This document shows, piece by piece, positions 1-9,261 of a stretch of DNA of 64,000 nt. Source of the DNA: an uncultured Lachnospiraceae bacterium. GTDB taxonomy: Bacteria > Bacillota > Clostridia > Lachnospirales > Lachnospiraceae. The position numbers were made by a program, and so were the translations under genes. Within the stretch, counting starts at the first letter, position 1. Every line of letters begins with the position of its first letter. The notes below the pieces were generated by a model, which searched no databases, had not been told where the DNA came from, and saw only the letters and a list, made by a program, of their open reading frames with translations. The stretch is from positions 25,247-89,246 of the forward strand of contig CADCII010000012.1 in the NCBI GenBank assembly GCA_902801515.1, written 5' to 3'.

Positions 1-1
1 T

Positions 2-1078
2 CTGGTGAAGGCATCGCCTGTTATCTGGGACATGGATATCGTTCAGAAAAACGGGAAGGCGCAGGCCTGTGTTATGAACAGCGGAGTCGCCAATGCCTGC
101 ACAGGCGCGCAGGGAGATGAGTACTGCAGACAGAGTGCCCAAGAGGCGGCGGATGCTCTCGGACTGAAGAGCGAGGATGTCCTTCTTGCTTCCACGGGAG
201 TTATCGGAATGCAGATCCCGATCGATAAGATCTGCGCCGGCATCAGGACCATGAGCGGGATGCTCTCGGACTTGCCGCAGGCAGGCAGTGACGCGGCCGA
301 GGCGATCATGACCACAGATACAGTCCGCAAAGAAGCGGCAGTCACATTTGAACTTGGCGGAAAGAAAGTGACTCTGGGCGGCATGACCAAAGGTGCGGGG
401 ATGATCCATCCCCAGATGGGTACGATGCTCTGCTTCCTCACAACGGATGCGGCAATCAGCCATGAGATGGCACAGAAGGCACTTCTTTCCTGTGTACAGG
501 ATTCATTTAATATGATATCGGTCGACGGCGACCAGTCTACCAACGATACCTGCGTACTCTTTGCGAACGGTCTGGCAGGAAATGAGATGATCACGAAAGA
601 AGACGCTGATTTCGAGATATTCCGCGAGGCGCTGTCACTGATCACAAAGAACCTTGCAAGAAGGATGGCGGCGGACGGAGAAGGCGCCCACGCTCTGTTT
701 GAAGTGACCGTGAAAGGCGCCTTGGCCAGGGAACAGGCAGTCACACTTGCCAAGGCTGTGATCGAGTCGAGTCTGGTCAAGACTGCGATCGCTGGGCATG
801 ACGCAAACTGGGGCAGGATCATCTGCGCCATGGGTTATTCGGGAGCGCAGTTTGACCAGCAGAAGGTCGACCTGACATTCAGAAGCCGCGCGGGCGAAGT
901 TTTGATCGCCAGGGACGGTGTCTCCACAGGATACAGCGAGCAGCTGGCGACAGAGATCCTGTCGGAAGATGAGATCACTGCCATCATCGACATCAAGGAA
1001 GGCAGCGAGACTGCTACGGCATGGGGCTGCGACCTGACACATGAGTATATTACGATCAATGCGGATTACCGTTCATAA
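2..1078 (+). CDS. argJ: Bifunctional glutamate N-acetyltransferase / amino-acid acetyltransferase ArgJ (5' partial)
   Basis: ArgJ transfers the acetyl group of N-acetylornithine to glutamate (and often makes N-acetylglutamate from acetyl-CoA), closing the cyclic arginine pathway. The gene enters from outside the window, so its start is missing; 358 codons of the C-terminal part are present, and the GTG at position 5 is an internal codon. Family signatures are the [11 protein letters not shown] stretch near the left edge, the KGAGMIHP motif and the self-cleavage site TMLC around 419-430, plus the typical C-terminus ending INADYRS. The residue before the catalytic Thr (codon 422-424) is Gly rather than the common Ala, so cleavage would fall between Gly and Thr. 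It is followed 14 bp later by argB, forming argJ-argB-argD; argC would be expected just upstream. Identification is very secure. Confidence 0.96.
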   Translation: MVKASPVIWDMDIVQKNGKAQACVMNSGVANACTGAQGDEYCRQSAQEAADALGLKSEDVLLASTGVIGMQIPIDKICAGIRTMSGMLSDLPQAGSDAAEAIMTTDTVRKEAAVTFELGGKKVTLGGMTKGAGMIHPQMGTMLCFLTTDAAISHEMAQKALLSCVQDSFNMISVDGDQSTNDTCVLFANGLAGNEMITKEDADFEIFREALSLITKNLARRMAADGEGAHALFEVTVKGALAREQAVTLAKAVIESSLVKTAIAGHDANWGRIICAMGYSGAQFDQQKVDLTFRSRAGEVLIARDGVSTGYSEQLATEILSEDEITAIIDIKEGSETATAWGCDLTHEYITINADYRS

Positions 1079-1092
1079 AGGGGCGAAGTGAT

Positions 1093-2016
1093 ATGGAACA
1101 TGAGATGAATGCAAGGGAAATGGAAATGTATCTGGATAAAGCCGGGGTGCTGATCGAAGCGCTTCCGTATATCCAGAGATTTCAGGGTGCGACGATCATC
1201 GTGAAATATGGCGGAAGCGCCATGGTGGATCATGAACTGAAAAAGAGCGTCATCAAAGATGTCGCCCTTCTCAAACTGATCGGATTCAGACCGATCATCG
1301 TCCACGGCGGCGGCAAGGAGATCACCAGATGGCTCGGGAAGGTCGGAAAAGAGAGCGAATTCGTCAACGGATTCCGCGTGACCGACGATGAGACCATGCA
1401 CGTGGCTGAGATGGTGCTGAACCGGATCAATAAAGGGCTGGTATCCATGATGGAAAAAACAGGCGTGAAAGCCTGCGGTATCTCCGGCAAGGACGGAACC
1501 ATTCTGCGTGTTTCCAGAAAGAAGCCTGACGGCGCAGATATCGGCTTTGTAGGGGAAGTGAGATCTGTGGACACCACACTGCTGAACACCCTCCTTGACG
1601 CAGGCTTTGTACCGGTCATCTGTCCGGTTGGATCGGATGACGGATACTATTCCTACAATATCAATGCGGATGATGCGGCCTGCGCGATCGCGAAAGCAAT
1701 GAAGGCACAGAAACTGGTATTTCTGTCCGACATCCAGGGCGTCTATGAGAATCCGGATGATCCTGACAGCCTGATCTCCGAGATGACGGTTGCCGAGACC
1801 AGAGAGTTCATCAGGAGCGGTCATGCCGGAGGCGGAATGCTCCCGAAACTGAACAGCTGTATCGACGCGATCCAGGCAGGCGTCCAGAGAGTCCATATCC
1901 TGGACGGCAGGATTCCTCATTCACAGCTTCTGGAATTCTTTACCAACAAAGGTATCGGTACTGCTATAATAGGTGATACAGAGCAGCGTTTCTACGAGAA
2001 AGAGAAAAAGGACTGA
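1093..2016 (+). CDS. argB: Acetylglutamate kinase ArgB
   Basis: This cytoplasmic amino-acid kinase phosphorylates N-acetylglutamate with ATP, the second step of arginine synthesis. The 307-residue length suits the family. Visible motifs are the N-terminal nucleotide-binding KYGGSAM, the glycine-rich VHGGGKEI, the [12 protein letters not shown] substrate region, [11 protein letters not shown], and a C-terminal [10 protein letters not shown]. An N-terminal extension of roughly 25 residues before the kinase core resembles the helix found in arginine-inhibited hexameric enzymes, so feedback inhibition by arginine is plausible (inference). The ATG at 1093 follows a GGGGCGAAG ribosome binding site, 14 bp after argJ. 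Confidence 0.97.
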   Translation: MEHEMNAREMEMYLDKAGVLIEALPYIQRFQGATIIVKYGGSAMVDHELKKSVIKDVALLKLIGFRPIIVHGGGKEITRWLGKVGKESEFVNGFRVTDDETMHVAEMVLNRINKGLVSMMEKTGVKACGISGKDGTILRVSRKKPDGADIGFVGEVRSVDTTLLNTLLDAGFVPVICPVGSDDGYYSYNINADDAACAIAKAMKAQKLVFLSDIQGVYENPDDPDSLISEMTVAETREFIRSGHAGGGMLPKLNSCIDAIQAGVQRVHILDGRIPHSQLLEFFTNKGIGTAIIGDTEQRFYEKEKKD

Positions 2017-2120
2017 TCCACAGTGGCATTGACAGGATCCGTATGGTGCATGCGGATTCTGTTTTCATAACAGATATGTCTGCGGCGCACAGCTGCTGCA
2101 GATCACAGAAGGGAGTACAT

Positions 2121-3311
2121 ATGTCATTATCACAGCAGATCATGGAGCAGACCGAAGAGGTCGTCCTGCATACATATAACCGTTTCCCTGTTGTCTTTGA
2201 TCACGGAGAGGGAGTGCATCTGTACGACGCCGACGGCAAGGAGTACCTGGATTTTGCCGCAGGGATAGCCGTATTTGCACTTGGGTATGGAAATAAAGCC
2301 TACAACGATGCGCTGAAGGCGCAGATCGACAAGCTGATCCATACCTCCAACCTTTATTATCATCAGCCGCTTCTTGATGCGGCTTCCGCGATCATCCGCC
2401 GCACAGGACTTTCCAAAGTCTTCTTTACCAATTCCGGCGCAGAGGCGATCGAAGGAGCGATCAAGGCGGCGAGGAAATACGCATATACGCGGGACGGGTC
2501 TGCTGATCACGAGATCATCGCCATGAATCATTCATTTCACGGCCGTACCGTAGGCGCGCTTTCCGTGACCGGGAACACCCATTACCAGGAACCCTTCAGG
2601 CCTCTTATGGGCGGTGTGAAGTTCGCCGATTTCAATGACTTTGACAGTGTCCTGTCCGCAGTGACAGATAAGACATGTGCCATTATAATGGAGACAGTCC
2701 AGGGCGAGGGTGGCATCTATCCCGCGGATCCGGAATTCATCAAAAAAGTCCGCGAGCTGTGCGATGAGAAGGATATCCTGCTGATCCTGGACGAGATCCA
2801 GTGCGGCATGGGACGGACCGGAGAGTGGTTTGCCTGTGACGCTTACGGAGTGAAGCCGGACATCATGACCATGGCAAAGGCGCTCGGATGCGGAGTTCCG
2901 GTAGGAGCGTTTGTTCTCAATGAGAAGGCAGCGGCCAGTTCTCTGGTCCCGGGAGACCACGGAACCACATACGGCGGTAATCCGCTTGCCTGCGCCGCAG
3001 TCGCGAAGGTGTTTGAGCTCTTTGATGAGATGGATCTGGTATCCCATGTGAAAAACACAGCTCCATATCTGGAGAAGAAACTGGATGAACTCGTCTCGCG
3101 GTATGATTTCCTTGCAGGCCGCAGGGGCGCCGGCTTTATGCAGGGCCTGGTCGTCAAAGACCGCCCGGTCGGAGAGATTGTAAAGAAGGCTCTGGCAAAC
3201 GGGCTGGTGGTTCTGTCCGCAGGCTCGGATGTGCTCCGCCTGGTCCCGCCGCTTGTGATCACTGAAACTGACATAGACGAGATGATCAGGAGGCTTGAAG
3301 CTTCATTCTGA
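2121..3311 (+). CDS. argD: Acetylornithine aminotransferase ArgD
   Basis: A PLP-dependent class-III aminotransferase that interconverts N-acetylglutamate semialdehyde and N-acetylornithine. The start was chosen at ATG 2121 because it follows a GGGAG site by 5 bp and gives a 396-residue protein matching the family; an in-frame ATG at 2043 would add 26 residues of no family character. Signatures include NSGAEAIEGAIKAARKY, SFHGRTVGALS, the LDEIQCGMGRTG segment with the PLP-contacting Asp, and the MAKALGCGVPVGA stretch with the Schiff-base Lys. It lies 104 bp after argB and most likely belongs to the same arg operon; argF is not in the window. Confidence 0.96.
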   Translation: MSLSQQIMEQTEEVVLHTYNRFPVVFDHGEGVHLYDADGKEYLDFAAGIAVFALGYGNKAYNDALKAQIDKLIHTSNLYYHQPLLDAASAIIRRTGLSKVFFTNSGAEAIEGAIKAARKYAYTRDGSADHEIIAMNHSFHGRTVGALSVTGNTHYQEPFRPLMGGVKFADFNDFDSVLSAVTDKTCAIIMETVQGEGGIYPADPEFIKKVRELCDEKDILLILDEIQCGMGRTGEWFACDAYGVKPDIMTMAKALGCGVPVGAFVLNEKAAASSLVPGDHGTTYGGNPLACAAVAKVFELFDEMDLVSHVKNTAPYLEKKLDELVSRYDFLAGRRGAGFMQGLVVKDRPVGEIVKKALANGLVVLSAGSDVLRLVPPLVITETDIDEMIRRLEASF

Positions 3312-3360
3312 AACCGTATGTAATAACAATATTCTGTAAGACTCAGACAGGAGGACTGCG

Positions 3361-4875
3361 ATGGAAGTGAATCAGTACGTAATGGCACTGGATGCGGGCA
3401 CCACAAGTTCCAGATGTATTCTGTTTGATAAAAAGGGCAATATCTGCTCTGTATCCCAGCGGGAATTTGAACAGATCTATCCCCATCCGGGCTGGGTCGA
3501 GCACAACCCTATGGATATCTGGTCTTCCCAGATCGGAGTTGCTGCGGAGGCTATGGGAAAGCTTGGCGCGGGACCTGAGAATATCGCTGCTGTCGGCATA
3601 ACGAATCAGCGCGAGACCACGATCGTCTGGGAGAAGGCGACCGGACGCCCTGTATACAACGCCATCGTATGGCAGTGCCGCAGGACCGCAGACATGGTAG
3701 AGGAACTGGTTCAGGAAGGCTTCGGTGATTATATCCGCGAAGCGACAGGACTGATACCTGATCCTTATTTCTCGGCGACAAAGCTGAAATGGATCCTGGA
3801 TCATGTGGAAGGCGCCAGGGAGAAGGCGGAGAGAGGCGAACTTCTCTTCGGTACGGTGGACACCTGGCTGATCTGGAAAATGACATCGGGACAGGTCCAT
3901 GTGACGGATTATACCAATGCTTCCAGGACCATGATGTTTGACATCCACAGACTCTGCTGGGACAGCAGGATATTGAACAGACTTGATATCCCGGAATGCA
4001 TGCTGCCAGAAGTGGTGCCCTCCAGCGCAGTCTACGGCAGGACGAAGGACTGCATGATCGGTGACGGTATCCCGATCTCAGGAGCGGCAGGAGACCAGCA
4101 GTCGGCACTGTTTGGCCAGTGCTGTTTCAATGAAGGCGAGGTCAAGAATACTTACGGGACCGGATGCTTCATGCTGATGAACACCGGAAGTGAAGCAGTG
4201 GAATCCAGGAACGGACTTCTGACTACCATCGCAGTCGGACTTAAACCCGGAGAGGTGCAGTACGCTCTGGAAGGTTCTGTTTTTGTCGCAGGTGCTTCGA
4301 TCCAGTGGCTCAGGGATGAGCTCAGGATGGTGAAAAACGCTCCTGAGACAGAAGAGTACTGCAGCAGAGTTACGGACACAGCGGGAGTTTATGTGGTTCC
4401 TTCATTTACAGGACTCGGAGCGCCGTACTGGAATCCTTACGCAAGAGGTACGATCGTCGGGCTGACAAGAGGAGCGTCCAAAGAGCATGTGATCAGAGCG
4501 ACTGTTGAGTCTCTTGCATATCAGACCGCTGATGTGCTCCGGTCCATGGAGAAGGATTCCGGACTCAGGATCAGCAGGCTGAAAGTGGACGGAGGAGCAA
4601 GTGCCAACAATTTCCTGATGCAGTTCCAGTCAGATATCCTGGATGCCGAAGTGATCCGTCCCCAGTGTGTGGAGACCACTGCCATGGGCGCTGCATTTCT
4701 GGCAGGCCTTGCGGTCGGTTACTGGAAAGATACAGATGAGGTGAGAGAGAACTGGGCTCTCGGGCATGTGTTCACCCCATCAATGGATGATGAGACAAGG
4801 AAGAAACTTCTGAAGGGATGGTCGAGAGCAGTCAGGGCGTCCATCGCCTGGGCACAGGATGAAGACAAAGACTGA
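3361..4875 (+). CDS. glpK: Glycerol kinase GlpK
   Basis: A FGGY-family kinase that makes sn-glycerol 3-phosphate from glycerol and ATP. The 504-residue length is typical. Diagnostic motifs are [14 protein letters not shown] at the N-terminus, [12 protein letters not shown], the [13 protein letters not shown] signature, and [14 protein letters not shown] near the C-terminus. A strong AGGAGG site precedes the ATG. No glpF transporter or glp regulator lies beside it. It sits 49 bp after argD with no obvious terminator between, so read-through from the arg operon is possible, though there is no functional link. The next gene has its own promoter. Confidence 0.97.
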   Translation: MEVNQYVMALDAGTTSSRCILFDKKGNICSVSQREFEQIYPHPGWVEHNPMDIWSSQIGVAAEAMGKLGAGPENIAAVGITNQRETTIVWEKATGRPVYNAIVWQCRRTADMVEELVQEGFGDYIREATGLIPDPYFSATKLKWILDHVEGAREKAERGELLFGTVDTWLIWKMTSGQVHVTDYTNASRTMMFDIHRLCWDSRILNRLDIPECMLPEVVPSSAVYGRTKDCMIGDGIPISGAAGDQQSALFGQCCFNEGEVKNTYGTGCFMLMNTGSEAVESRNGLLTTIAVGLKPGEVQYALEGSVFVAGASIQWLRDELRMVKNAPETEEYCSRVTDTAGVYVVPSFTGLGAPYWNPYARGTIVGLTRGASKEHVIRATVESLAYQTADVLRSMEKDSGLRISRLKVDGGASANNFLMQFQSDILDAEVIRPQCVETTAMGAAFLAGLAVGYWKDTDEVRENWALGHVFTPSMDDETRKKLLKGWSRAVRASIAWAQDEDKD

Positions 4876-4925
4876 TTATTGCCTACTGTGCATAAATAAA
4901 GTGTCAGAATAGTTCGAGTTGTTTC

Positions 4926-4954
4926 TTGAAAAGCTGTTAAGCATTTGTTACAAT
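4926..4954 (+). promoter_or_regulatory. Sigma-A type promoter upstream of comEA
   Basis: TTGAAA at 4926-4931 and TACAAT at 4949-4954 are separated by exactly 17 bp, about 50 bp upstream of the comEA start. It falls in the 131-bp gap after glpK and would drive comEA and possibly the downstream regulator genes. Confidence 0.6.
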
Positions 4955-5006
4955 TTGGTGTGTATTGCACGGCAGGGCAGCCTGACGGTCAGTCAGGAGT
5001 TGTGCA

Positions 5007-5678
5007 GTGAAAAATATAATTGTACGGATGATGCTGTGTGCAGCAGTATTCGGAACATGCGGATGCGGAAGACAGGATGTAATCTGCGTGAGCACAGTTC
5101 GGACAGAAGATGATATATTCTGTACAGAACCTGCGGAGGATCAGGAGCCGGAAACGACAGTACCCGTCAGTGAGGTAACTGATTCCTTGACAGATCCGTC
5201 TGAAGCGCAGCTTGCTGTCTATGTGTGCGGAGCCGTCTTCAGTCCGGGTGTTTATTATCTTCCCCCGGGATCCAGAGTGTGCGACGCGATCGATGCAGCC
5301 GGAGGATTCTCACAGGAGGCTGATACACAGTGGCTCAATCTGGCGCGTCCTGTAATTGATTCAGAGATGCTGTCGGTCTGTACCACAGAGGAGGCCGCTT
5401 CTTTGAAAGAACTGGGAATTGGTCCGGACCAGGTTCCTGACAGGCAGGGTTTATCCGGTGCCGGAGAGACCGGTGATCTTTCAGGAAAGATTGATCTGAA
5501 CAGTGCCTCCGTGGAGCAGCTGATGACACTTCCCGGTATCGGGGAATCAAAAGCAGAAGCGATCATACGCTACCGTGAGGAGTCAGGCCCGTTTTCGTGC
5601 ACGGAGGACGTGATGAATATCAGCGGTATCAAGGACCGCGTTTATTCACAGATTGAAGACTGTATCACAGTTCAGTAA
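5007..5678 (+). CDS. comEA: ComEA-like DNA-binding competence lipoprotein (SLBB + helix-hairpin-helix)
   Basis: ComEA binds incoming double-stranded DNA at the outer face of the membrane and passes it to the ComEC channel. Here the N-terminus is a short hydrophobic signal ending in a Cys-containing GTCGCG segment, so it is probably a lipoprotein rather than the usual single-pass protein. An acidic, Thr/Ser-rich linker follows, then an SLBB domain (YVCGAVFSPGVYYLPPGSRV region, about residues 70-110), then a C-terminal helix-hairpin-helix pair (about 160-222) with the classic IDLNSASVEQL and LPGIGESKAEAIIRYR motifs. The GTG start at 5007 is preceded by CAGGAG at 7 bp. comEC lies 3.6 kb downstream, separated by a two-component system. 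Confidence 0.88.
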   Translation: MKNIIVRMMLCAAVFGTCGCGRQDVICVSTVRTEDDIFCTEPAEDQEPETTVPVSEVTDSLTDPSEAQLAVYVCGAVFSPGVYYLPPGSRVCDAIDAAGGFSQEADTQWLNLARPVIDSEMLSVCTTEEAASLKELGIGPDQVPDRQGLSGAGETGDLSGKIDLNSASVEQLMTLPGIGESKAEAIIRYREESGPFSCTEDVMNISGIKDRVYSQIEDCITVQ

Positions 5679-5725
5679 AACATAGAGTTATCAATATATA
5701 AGCAAGAGATAGTAAGAGGGAAAAC

Positions 5726-6415
5726 ATGCCGAAGAAGGTTTTGGTAGTCGATGACGAGAAACTGATTGTTAAGGGGCTTCGCTTCTCACTTGAGCAGGAG
5801 GATATGGAAGTTGATACTGCTTATGACGGTGAGGAGGCTGTGGAGAAGGCAAGGGAAGGAAACTATGACATTATCCTTCTCGATCTGATGCTGCCCAAAC
5901 TGGACGGTCTGTCTGCATGCCAGCAGATCAGAGAGTTTTCGGATGTCCCCATCATCATGCTCACTGCCAAGGGCGAGGATATGGATAAGATCCTCGGTCT
6001 TGAATATGGCGCGGATGATTACATTACCAAGCCTTTCAACATACTGGAAGTCAAGGCCAGGATCAAGGCGATCATGCGAAGGACTACCTCCCGCGGCGTA
6101 CAGGAACAGAATGAGCGTATCGTGGAAGTCGGCGATCTTGTACTTGACTGCGACGCCCGCAGGGTACAGGTGTCCGGCAGGGAAGTCAACCTGACCGCGA
6201 AGGAATTCGATGTTCTGGAGCTTCTGGTCCTGAATCCCAATAAAGTATACAGCCGTGAGAATCTGCTGAATCTCGTATGGGGTTATGAATACCCCGGCGA
6301 TGTCCGTACGGTTGACGTACATATCAGAAGACTTCGTGAGAAGATTGAGGAGAATCCATCGGATCCGAAGTACGTGCATACCAAATGGGGCGTTGGGTAT
6401 TATTTCCAGCACTGA
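5726..6415 (+). CDS. OmpR/PhoB-family response regulator
   Basis: A 229-residue two-domain transcriptional regulator. The receiver domain (about 1-120) has the acidic pocket D9-D10, the phospho-acceptor Asp at residue 53 in IILLDLMLP, and the conserved TAK and K..ITKPF motifs. The C-terminal winged-helix DNA-binding domain (about 130-229) carries LTAKEFDVLELL and DVRTVDVHIRRLREK, characteristic of the OmpR/PhoB class. The sensor kinase follows 151 bp downstream, so the pair forms one two-component system of the WalR/PhoP/ResD type; the exact orthologue cannot be settled from the sequence alone. Its targets are unknown, but comEA upstream and comEC downstream make DNA uptake a candidate. Confidence 0.93.
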   Translation: MPKKVLVVDDEKLIVKGLRFSLEQEDMEVDTAYDGEEAVEKAREGNYDIILLDLMLPKLDGLSACQQIREFSDVPIIMLTAKGEDMDKILGLEYGADDYITKPFNILEVKARIKAIMRRTTSRGVQEQNERIVEVGDLVLDCDARRVQVSGREVNLTAKEFDVLELLVLNPNKVYSRENLLNLVWGYEYPGDVRTVDVHIRRLREKIEENPSDPKYVHTKWGVGYYFQH

Positions 6416-6460
6416 TCCCAGACGCAGCAGGACATCTGCCTGCGGCAGACAAGAATGATC

Positions 6461-6492
6461 ATGTCCGGCCGGAAGATTTTCCGACCGGTCAT
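6461..6492 (+). other. Stem-loop between response regulator and kinase genes
   Basis: An imperfect inverted repeat (ATGTCCGGCCGGAA against TTCCGACCGGTCAT, about 12 of 14 positions pairing with a very short loop) sits in the 151-bp gap between the regulator and kinase genes. Only a short broken T tract follows, so it may be a weak terminator or a processing or stability hairpin that sets the regulator-to-kinase ratio. Confidence 0.4.
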
Positions 6493-6566
6493 TTCTTCTG
6501 AGACAGCTACAGAAACACATCAGAGTTCCGGATACGGAAACACATCACAAATCGGAATAAACAGGT

Positions 6567-8030
6567 ATGAGAGACAGGCTCAAAAGAGTATTTCAGAGCA
6601 TGCATTTCCGCATGCTGATCATATTGCTGCTGGTAGGATTCGTGCCGGCAAATATTATGCTGCAGGGTGTCCTGACCGGATACGAGAAGCAGTCTGTTTC
6701 CATGCGTGCTTCCATGATCCGCAATCAGTGCCTGCGTATGAGCAGGGATCTTATGGAGACGAATTATCTGGAGAACGGCACCTCCGATGTCGTGGACTCT
6801 GAACTGATGCAGATCGCGAATATCTACAGCGGCCGTGTGATCGTTGTGAACGGTTCATTTCAGATCATCCGGGACACTTACGGACTGGATGAAGGAAAGA
6901 CTGTGATCGCCAAGGAAATCATAGAATCCTTTAAAGGGATCAATACGGATTATTATAATGCTGACAATGACTTCATCGAAGTTGTGAGCCCGATACAGGA
7001 CGACGTAACAAGGAGCGTCCTCGGCGCGTTTATCATCTCAGTCCCCACAACTGACATCATCCAGAGCAGAGAGGTCCTGTCAAGAAGTGTCCTGCTTCTG
7101 CAGATCATTGTCTCGATCCTTGTGATCGGTGTGTCACTGTATGCTTCCAGACTTCTGGTAAAGCCTTTCGGAAAAGTTACCGCCATGATGAATGCGGGAG
7201 AGGATTTCCTTACGGAGGACATCTCGATTCCGGACTATACCGAGACAAAGCTCTTGTCAGCGGCCTATAATCAGATGCGCCACAGGCTGCAGGCACAGGA
7301 AGAGTCCCGCCAGGAATTCGTGTCAAACGTCTCGCATGAACTGAAGACGCCTATGACATCCATGAAGGTCCTGTCGGATTCTCTGGTGCAGCAGGCTGAA
7401 ATGGGAGAGGTGCCGAATGAACTGTATCAGGAATTCATGAAGGATATCGGCGAAGAAATCGACCGTGAAAATAAGATCATCACGGACCTTCTGAATCTTG
7501 TGAAGATGGACCGCAGGTCCAATGACCTTCATATTGAAGACACCAATATCAATGACCTGATCGCACTTATCCTCAAGCGTCTGCGCCCGATCGCTGCCAG
7601 CAGGGGAATCGAGATTGCACTTGAGAGCTATAAGCCGATCATAGCGCAGGTAGACCAGACCAAGCTTACTCTTGCCGTATCCAACCTGGTTGAGAATGCC
7701 ATCAAGTACAACAAAGAAAACGGATGGATACACGTCTCGCTGAATGTGGACAACACCTATTTCTTCATCAAAGTAGAGGATTCCGGCATCGGTATACCTG
7801 AGGAAGACATTGACCGGATATTCGAGAGATTCTTCCGTGTCGACAAGTCTCATTCAAGGGAGATCGGCGGAACAGGACTGGGCCTTGCGATCACCAATGG
7901 CGCGGTCCGGATGCATCACGGTGCGATACGTGTATATTCCAGGGAAGGTGAAGGAACGACATTTACAGTCAGGATCCCGCTCAGATATGAGAAAGACGAT
8001 ACAGAGCAGTACGATGACGGAGACATCTGA
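6567..8030 (+). CDS. Membrane sensor histidine kinase (HAMP-HisKA-HATPase)
   Basis: A 487-residue sensor kinase and partner of the response regulator just upstream. Visible order: a first membrane segment near residues 12-32, an extracytoplasmic sensor region to about 155, a second membrane segment near 160-185, a HAMP linker, a dimerisation/phospho-acceptor domain with H257 in FVSNVSHELKTPMTSMK, and an ATPase domain with N-box (LVENAIKYN), G1 (VEDSGIGIPEED), F box and G2 (GGTGLGLAI). The layout is that of the PhoR/WalK/ResE group, although no PAS domain is obvious. The ligand is unknown. The ATG at 6567 has only a weak ribosome binding site. GerMN follows 59 bp after the stop codon. Confidence 0.93.
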   Translation: MRDRLKRVFQSMHFRMLIILLLVGFVPANIMLQGVLTGYEKQSVSMRASMIRNQCLRMSRDLMETNYLENGTSDVVDSELMQIANIYSGRVIVVNGSFQIIRDTYGLDEGKTVIAKEIIESFKGINTDYYNADNDFIEVVSPIQDDVTRSVLGAFIISVPTTDIIQSREVLSRSVLLLQIIVSILVIGVSLYASRLLVKPFGKVTAMMNAGEDFLTEDISIPDYTETKLLSAAYNQMRHRLQAQEESRQEFVSNVSHELKTPMTSMKVLSDSLVQQAEMGEVPNELYQEFMKDIGEEIDRENKIITDLLNLVKMDRRSNDLHIEDTNINDLIALILKRLRPIAASRGIEIALESYKPIIAQVDQTKLTLAVSNLVENAIKYNKENGWIHVSLNVDNTYFFIKVEDSGIGIPEEDIDRIFERFFRVDKSHSREIGGTGLGLAITNGAVRMHHGAIRVYSREGEGTTFTVRIPLRYEKDDTEQYDDGDI

Positions 8031-8089
8031 TACGTGCAGTGCTGTTTGAAAAGTGCCGCTTAAGGAGTGCCTGTTAAGGAGCCATGCTG

Positions 8090-9196
8090 ATGAGAAGAAC
8101 AGTTCATAACAGAATATTTACTCTGGTATTGAGCATGCTGCTGGTGCTCAGTTCTTTCCTGTCGGGATGCTCGCTGGGTTCCGGAAGGACAGGCGGCAGC
8201 AAAGACAGTGCGGAAGATGGCGTATACGATATATTCTATCTTAATCCTGAAGGCACGGCGCTTGTGCGCCACAGTTATAAAGCAGCCAGTGAAGACTTCG
8301 AAGGGAGACTCTCTGAACTTCTGACTGAGTTTATGGCTTCCAATTCAACGAAGTACAGATCCGCCCTGCCTGAGGGTGTAAAGATCAATTCCACGACTAC
8401 CGGGATATCAGAGATCGATGTGGATTTCAGCGCGGAATATCTGAGCCTTGACAGTATCAGTGAGATTCTGCTGCGCAGCGCTCTGGTATGCACACTGCTG
8501 GGGCTGCGCGGGGTTGATACTGTCAGATTCACAGTGGATTCTCAGGCACTTATGATCAATGACGAAGAGGTAGGGGCAATGACGAAAGATACATTTATCG
8601 TCCCCGATGGTGACTCGATCAATTCCTACCGCTTTGAGACTCTCGTGCTTTATTTCCCGAACGCGGACGGCAGTAAACTGATCCAGGAACTGCGCACGAT
8701 CTATTATTCAACCAATGTAAATACGGAACGCATGGCTGTCGAGCAGCTGATCAATGGACCGGATAACCCGAATCTGATCATGCTTACGACCCAGGGTGTT
8801 CTTGTCAACAGCATCACTGTTGACGGCGATATCTGCACCGTTGACTTCAGTTCCGAGGTCAATAATATTCCGTTTGCCGATAACCCGACCGGTCCGGAGA
8901 CGGTACTGTATGCGTTCGCCAATTCGATCATTGATTCCTGTGAGGACGGAAAGATCGAGGGCGTCAGATTCCTGATCGACGGATCTTCGGATGTGAGGTT
9001 CCGGGGGCAGGTTAATCTGGACCAGACTTTTGAGCGCAATGCGGACCTGATCGATACTTCAGGAACATCTGTACAGAAGCAGGGCACTGTGATCGATGAA
9101 GAAGAGAATGCGGCAGCGGATAAGGTTGCTGAGAAACCAGTTGGGGATGAGCAGCAGGTGATGATGGAGCAGGAAGTCACGGAAGCTGCCGGCTGA
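8090..9196 (+). CDS. GerMN-domain lipoprotein
   Basis: A secreted lipoprotein of 368 residues with a signal peptide ending in the lipobox LSGC (around residue 25). It contains two copies of the GerMN fold (about 50-170 and 190-310; the second has the typical VDGDICTVDFSSEV strand pattern), the arrangement seen in GerM of Bacillus, which acts in spore cortex assembly and germination. The tail after residue 320 is acidic and rich in Glu and Gln. The start is placed at ATG 8090 because a GGAG site lies 8 bp upstream; ATG 8084 is too close. Two nearly identical TAAGGAG motifs precede the gene. It is transcribed with the two-component system, so it may be a sensor accessory or target rather than a spore protein (inference). 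Confidence 0.86.
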   Translation: MRRTVHNRIFTLVLSMLLVLSSFLSGCSLGSGRTGGSKDSAEDGVYDIFYLNPEGTALVRHSYKAASEDFEGRLSELLTEFMASNSTKYRSALPEGVKINSTTTGISEIDVDFSAEYLSLDSISEILLRSALVCTLLGLRGVDTVRFTVDSQALMINDEEVGAMTKDTFIVPDGDSINSYRFETLVLYFPNADGSKLIQELRTIYYSTNVNTERMAVEQLINGPDNPNLIMLTTQGVLVNSITVDGDICTVDFSSEVNNIPFADNPTGPETVLYAFANSIIDSCEDGKIEGVRFLIDGSSDVRFRGQVNLDQTFERNADLIDTSGTSVQKQGTVIDEEENAAADKVAEKPVGDEQQVMMEQEVTEAAG

Positions 9197-9261
9197 CCTG
9201 CCTATCGTCCCCGGAAGGGAGGCGCAGGCTTATACATCTTCTCATAAGACGTCCGGTCTGC

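Noticed and set aside
2043-2120. N-terminal extension of ArgD from ATG 2043
   Set aside because: The extra 26 residues are Cys/His-rich and unlike the family, and ATG 2121 has a proper ribosome binding site.
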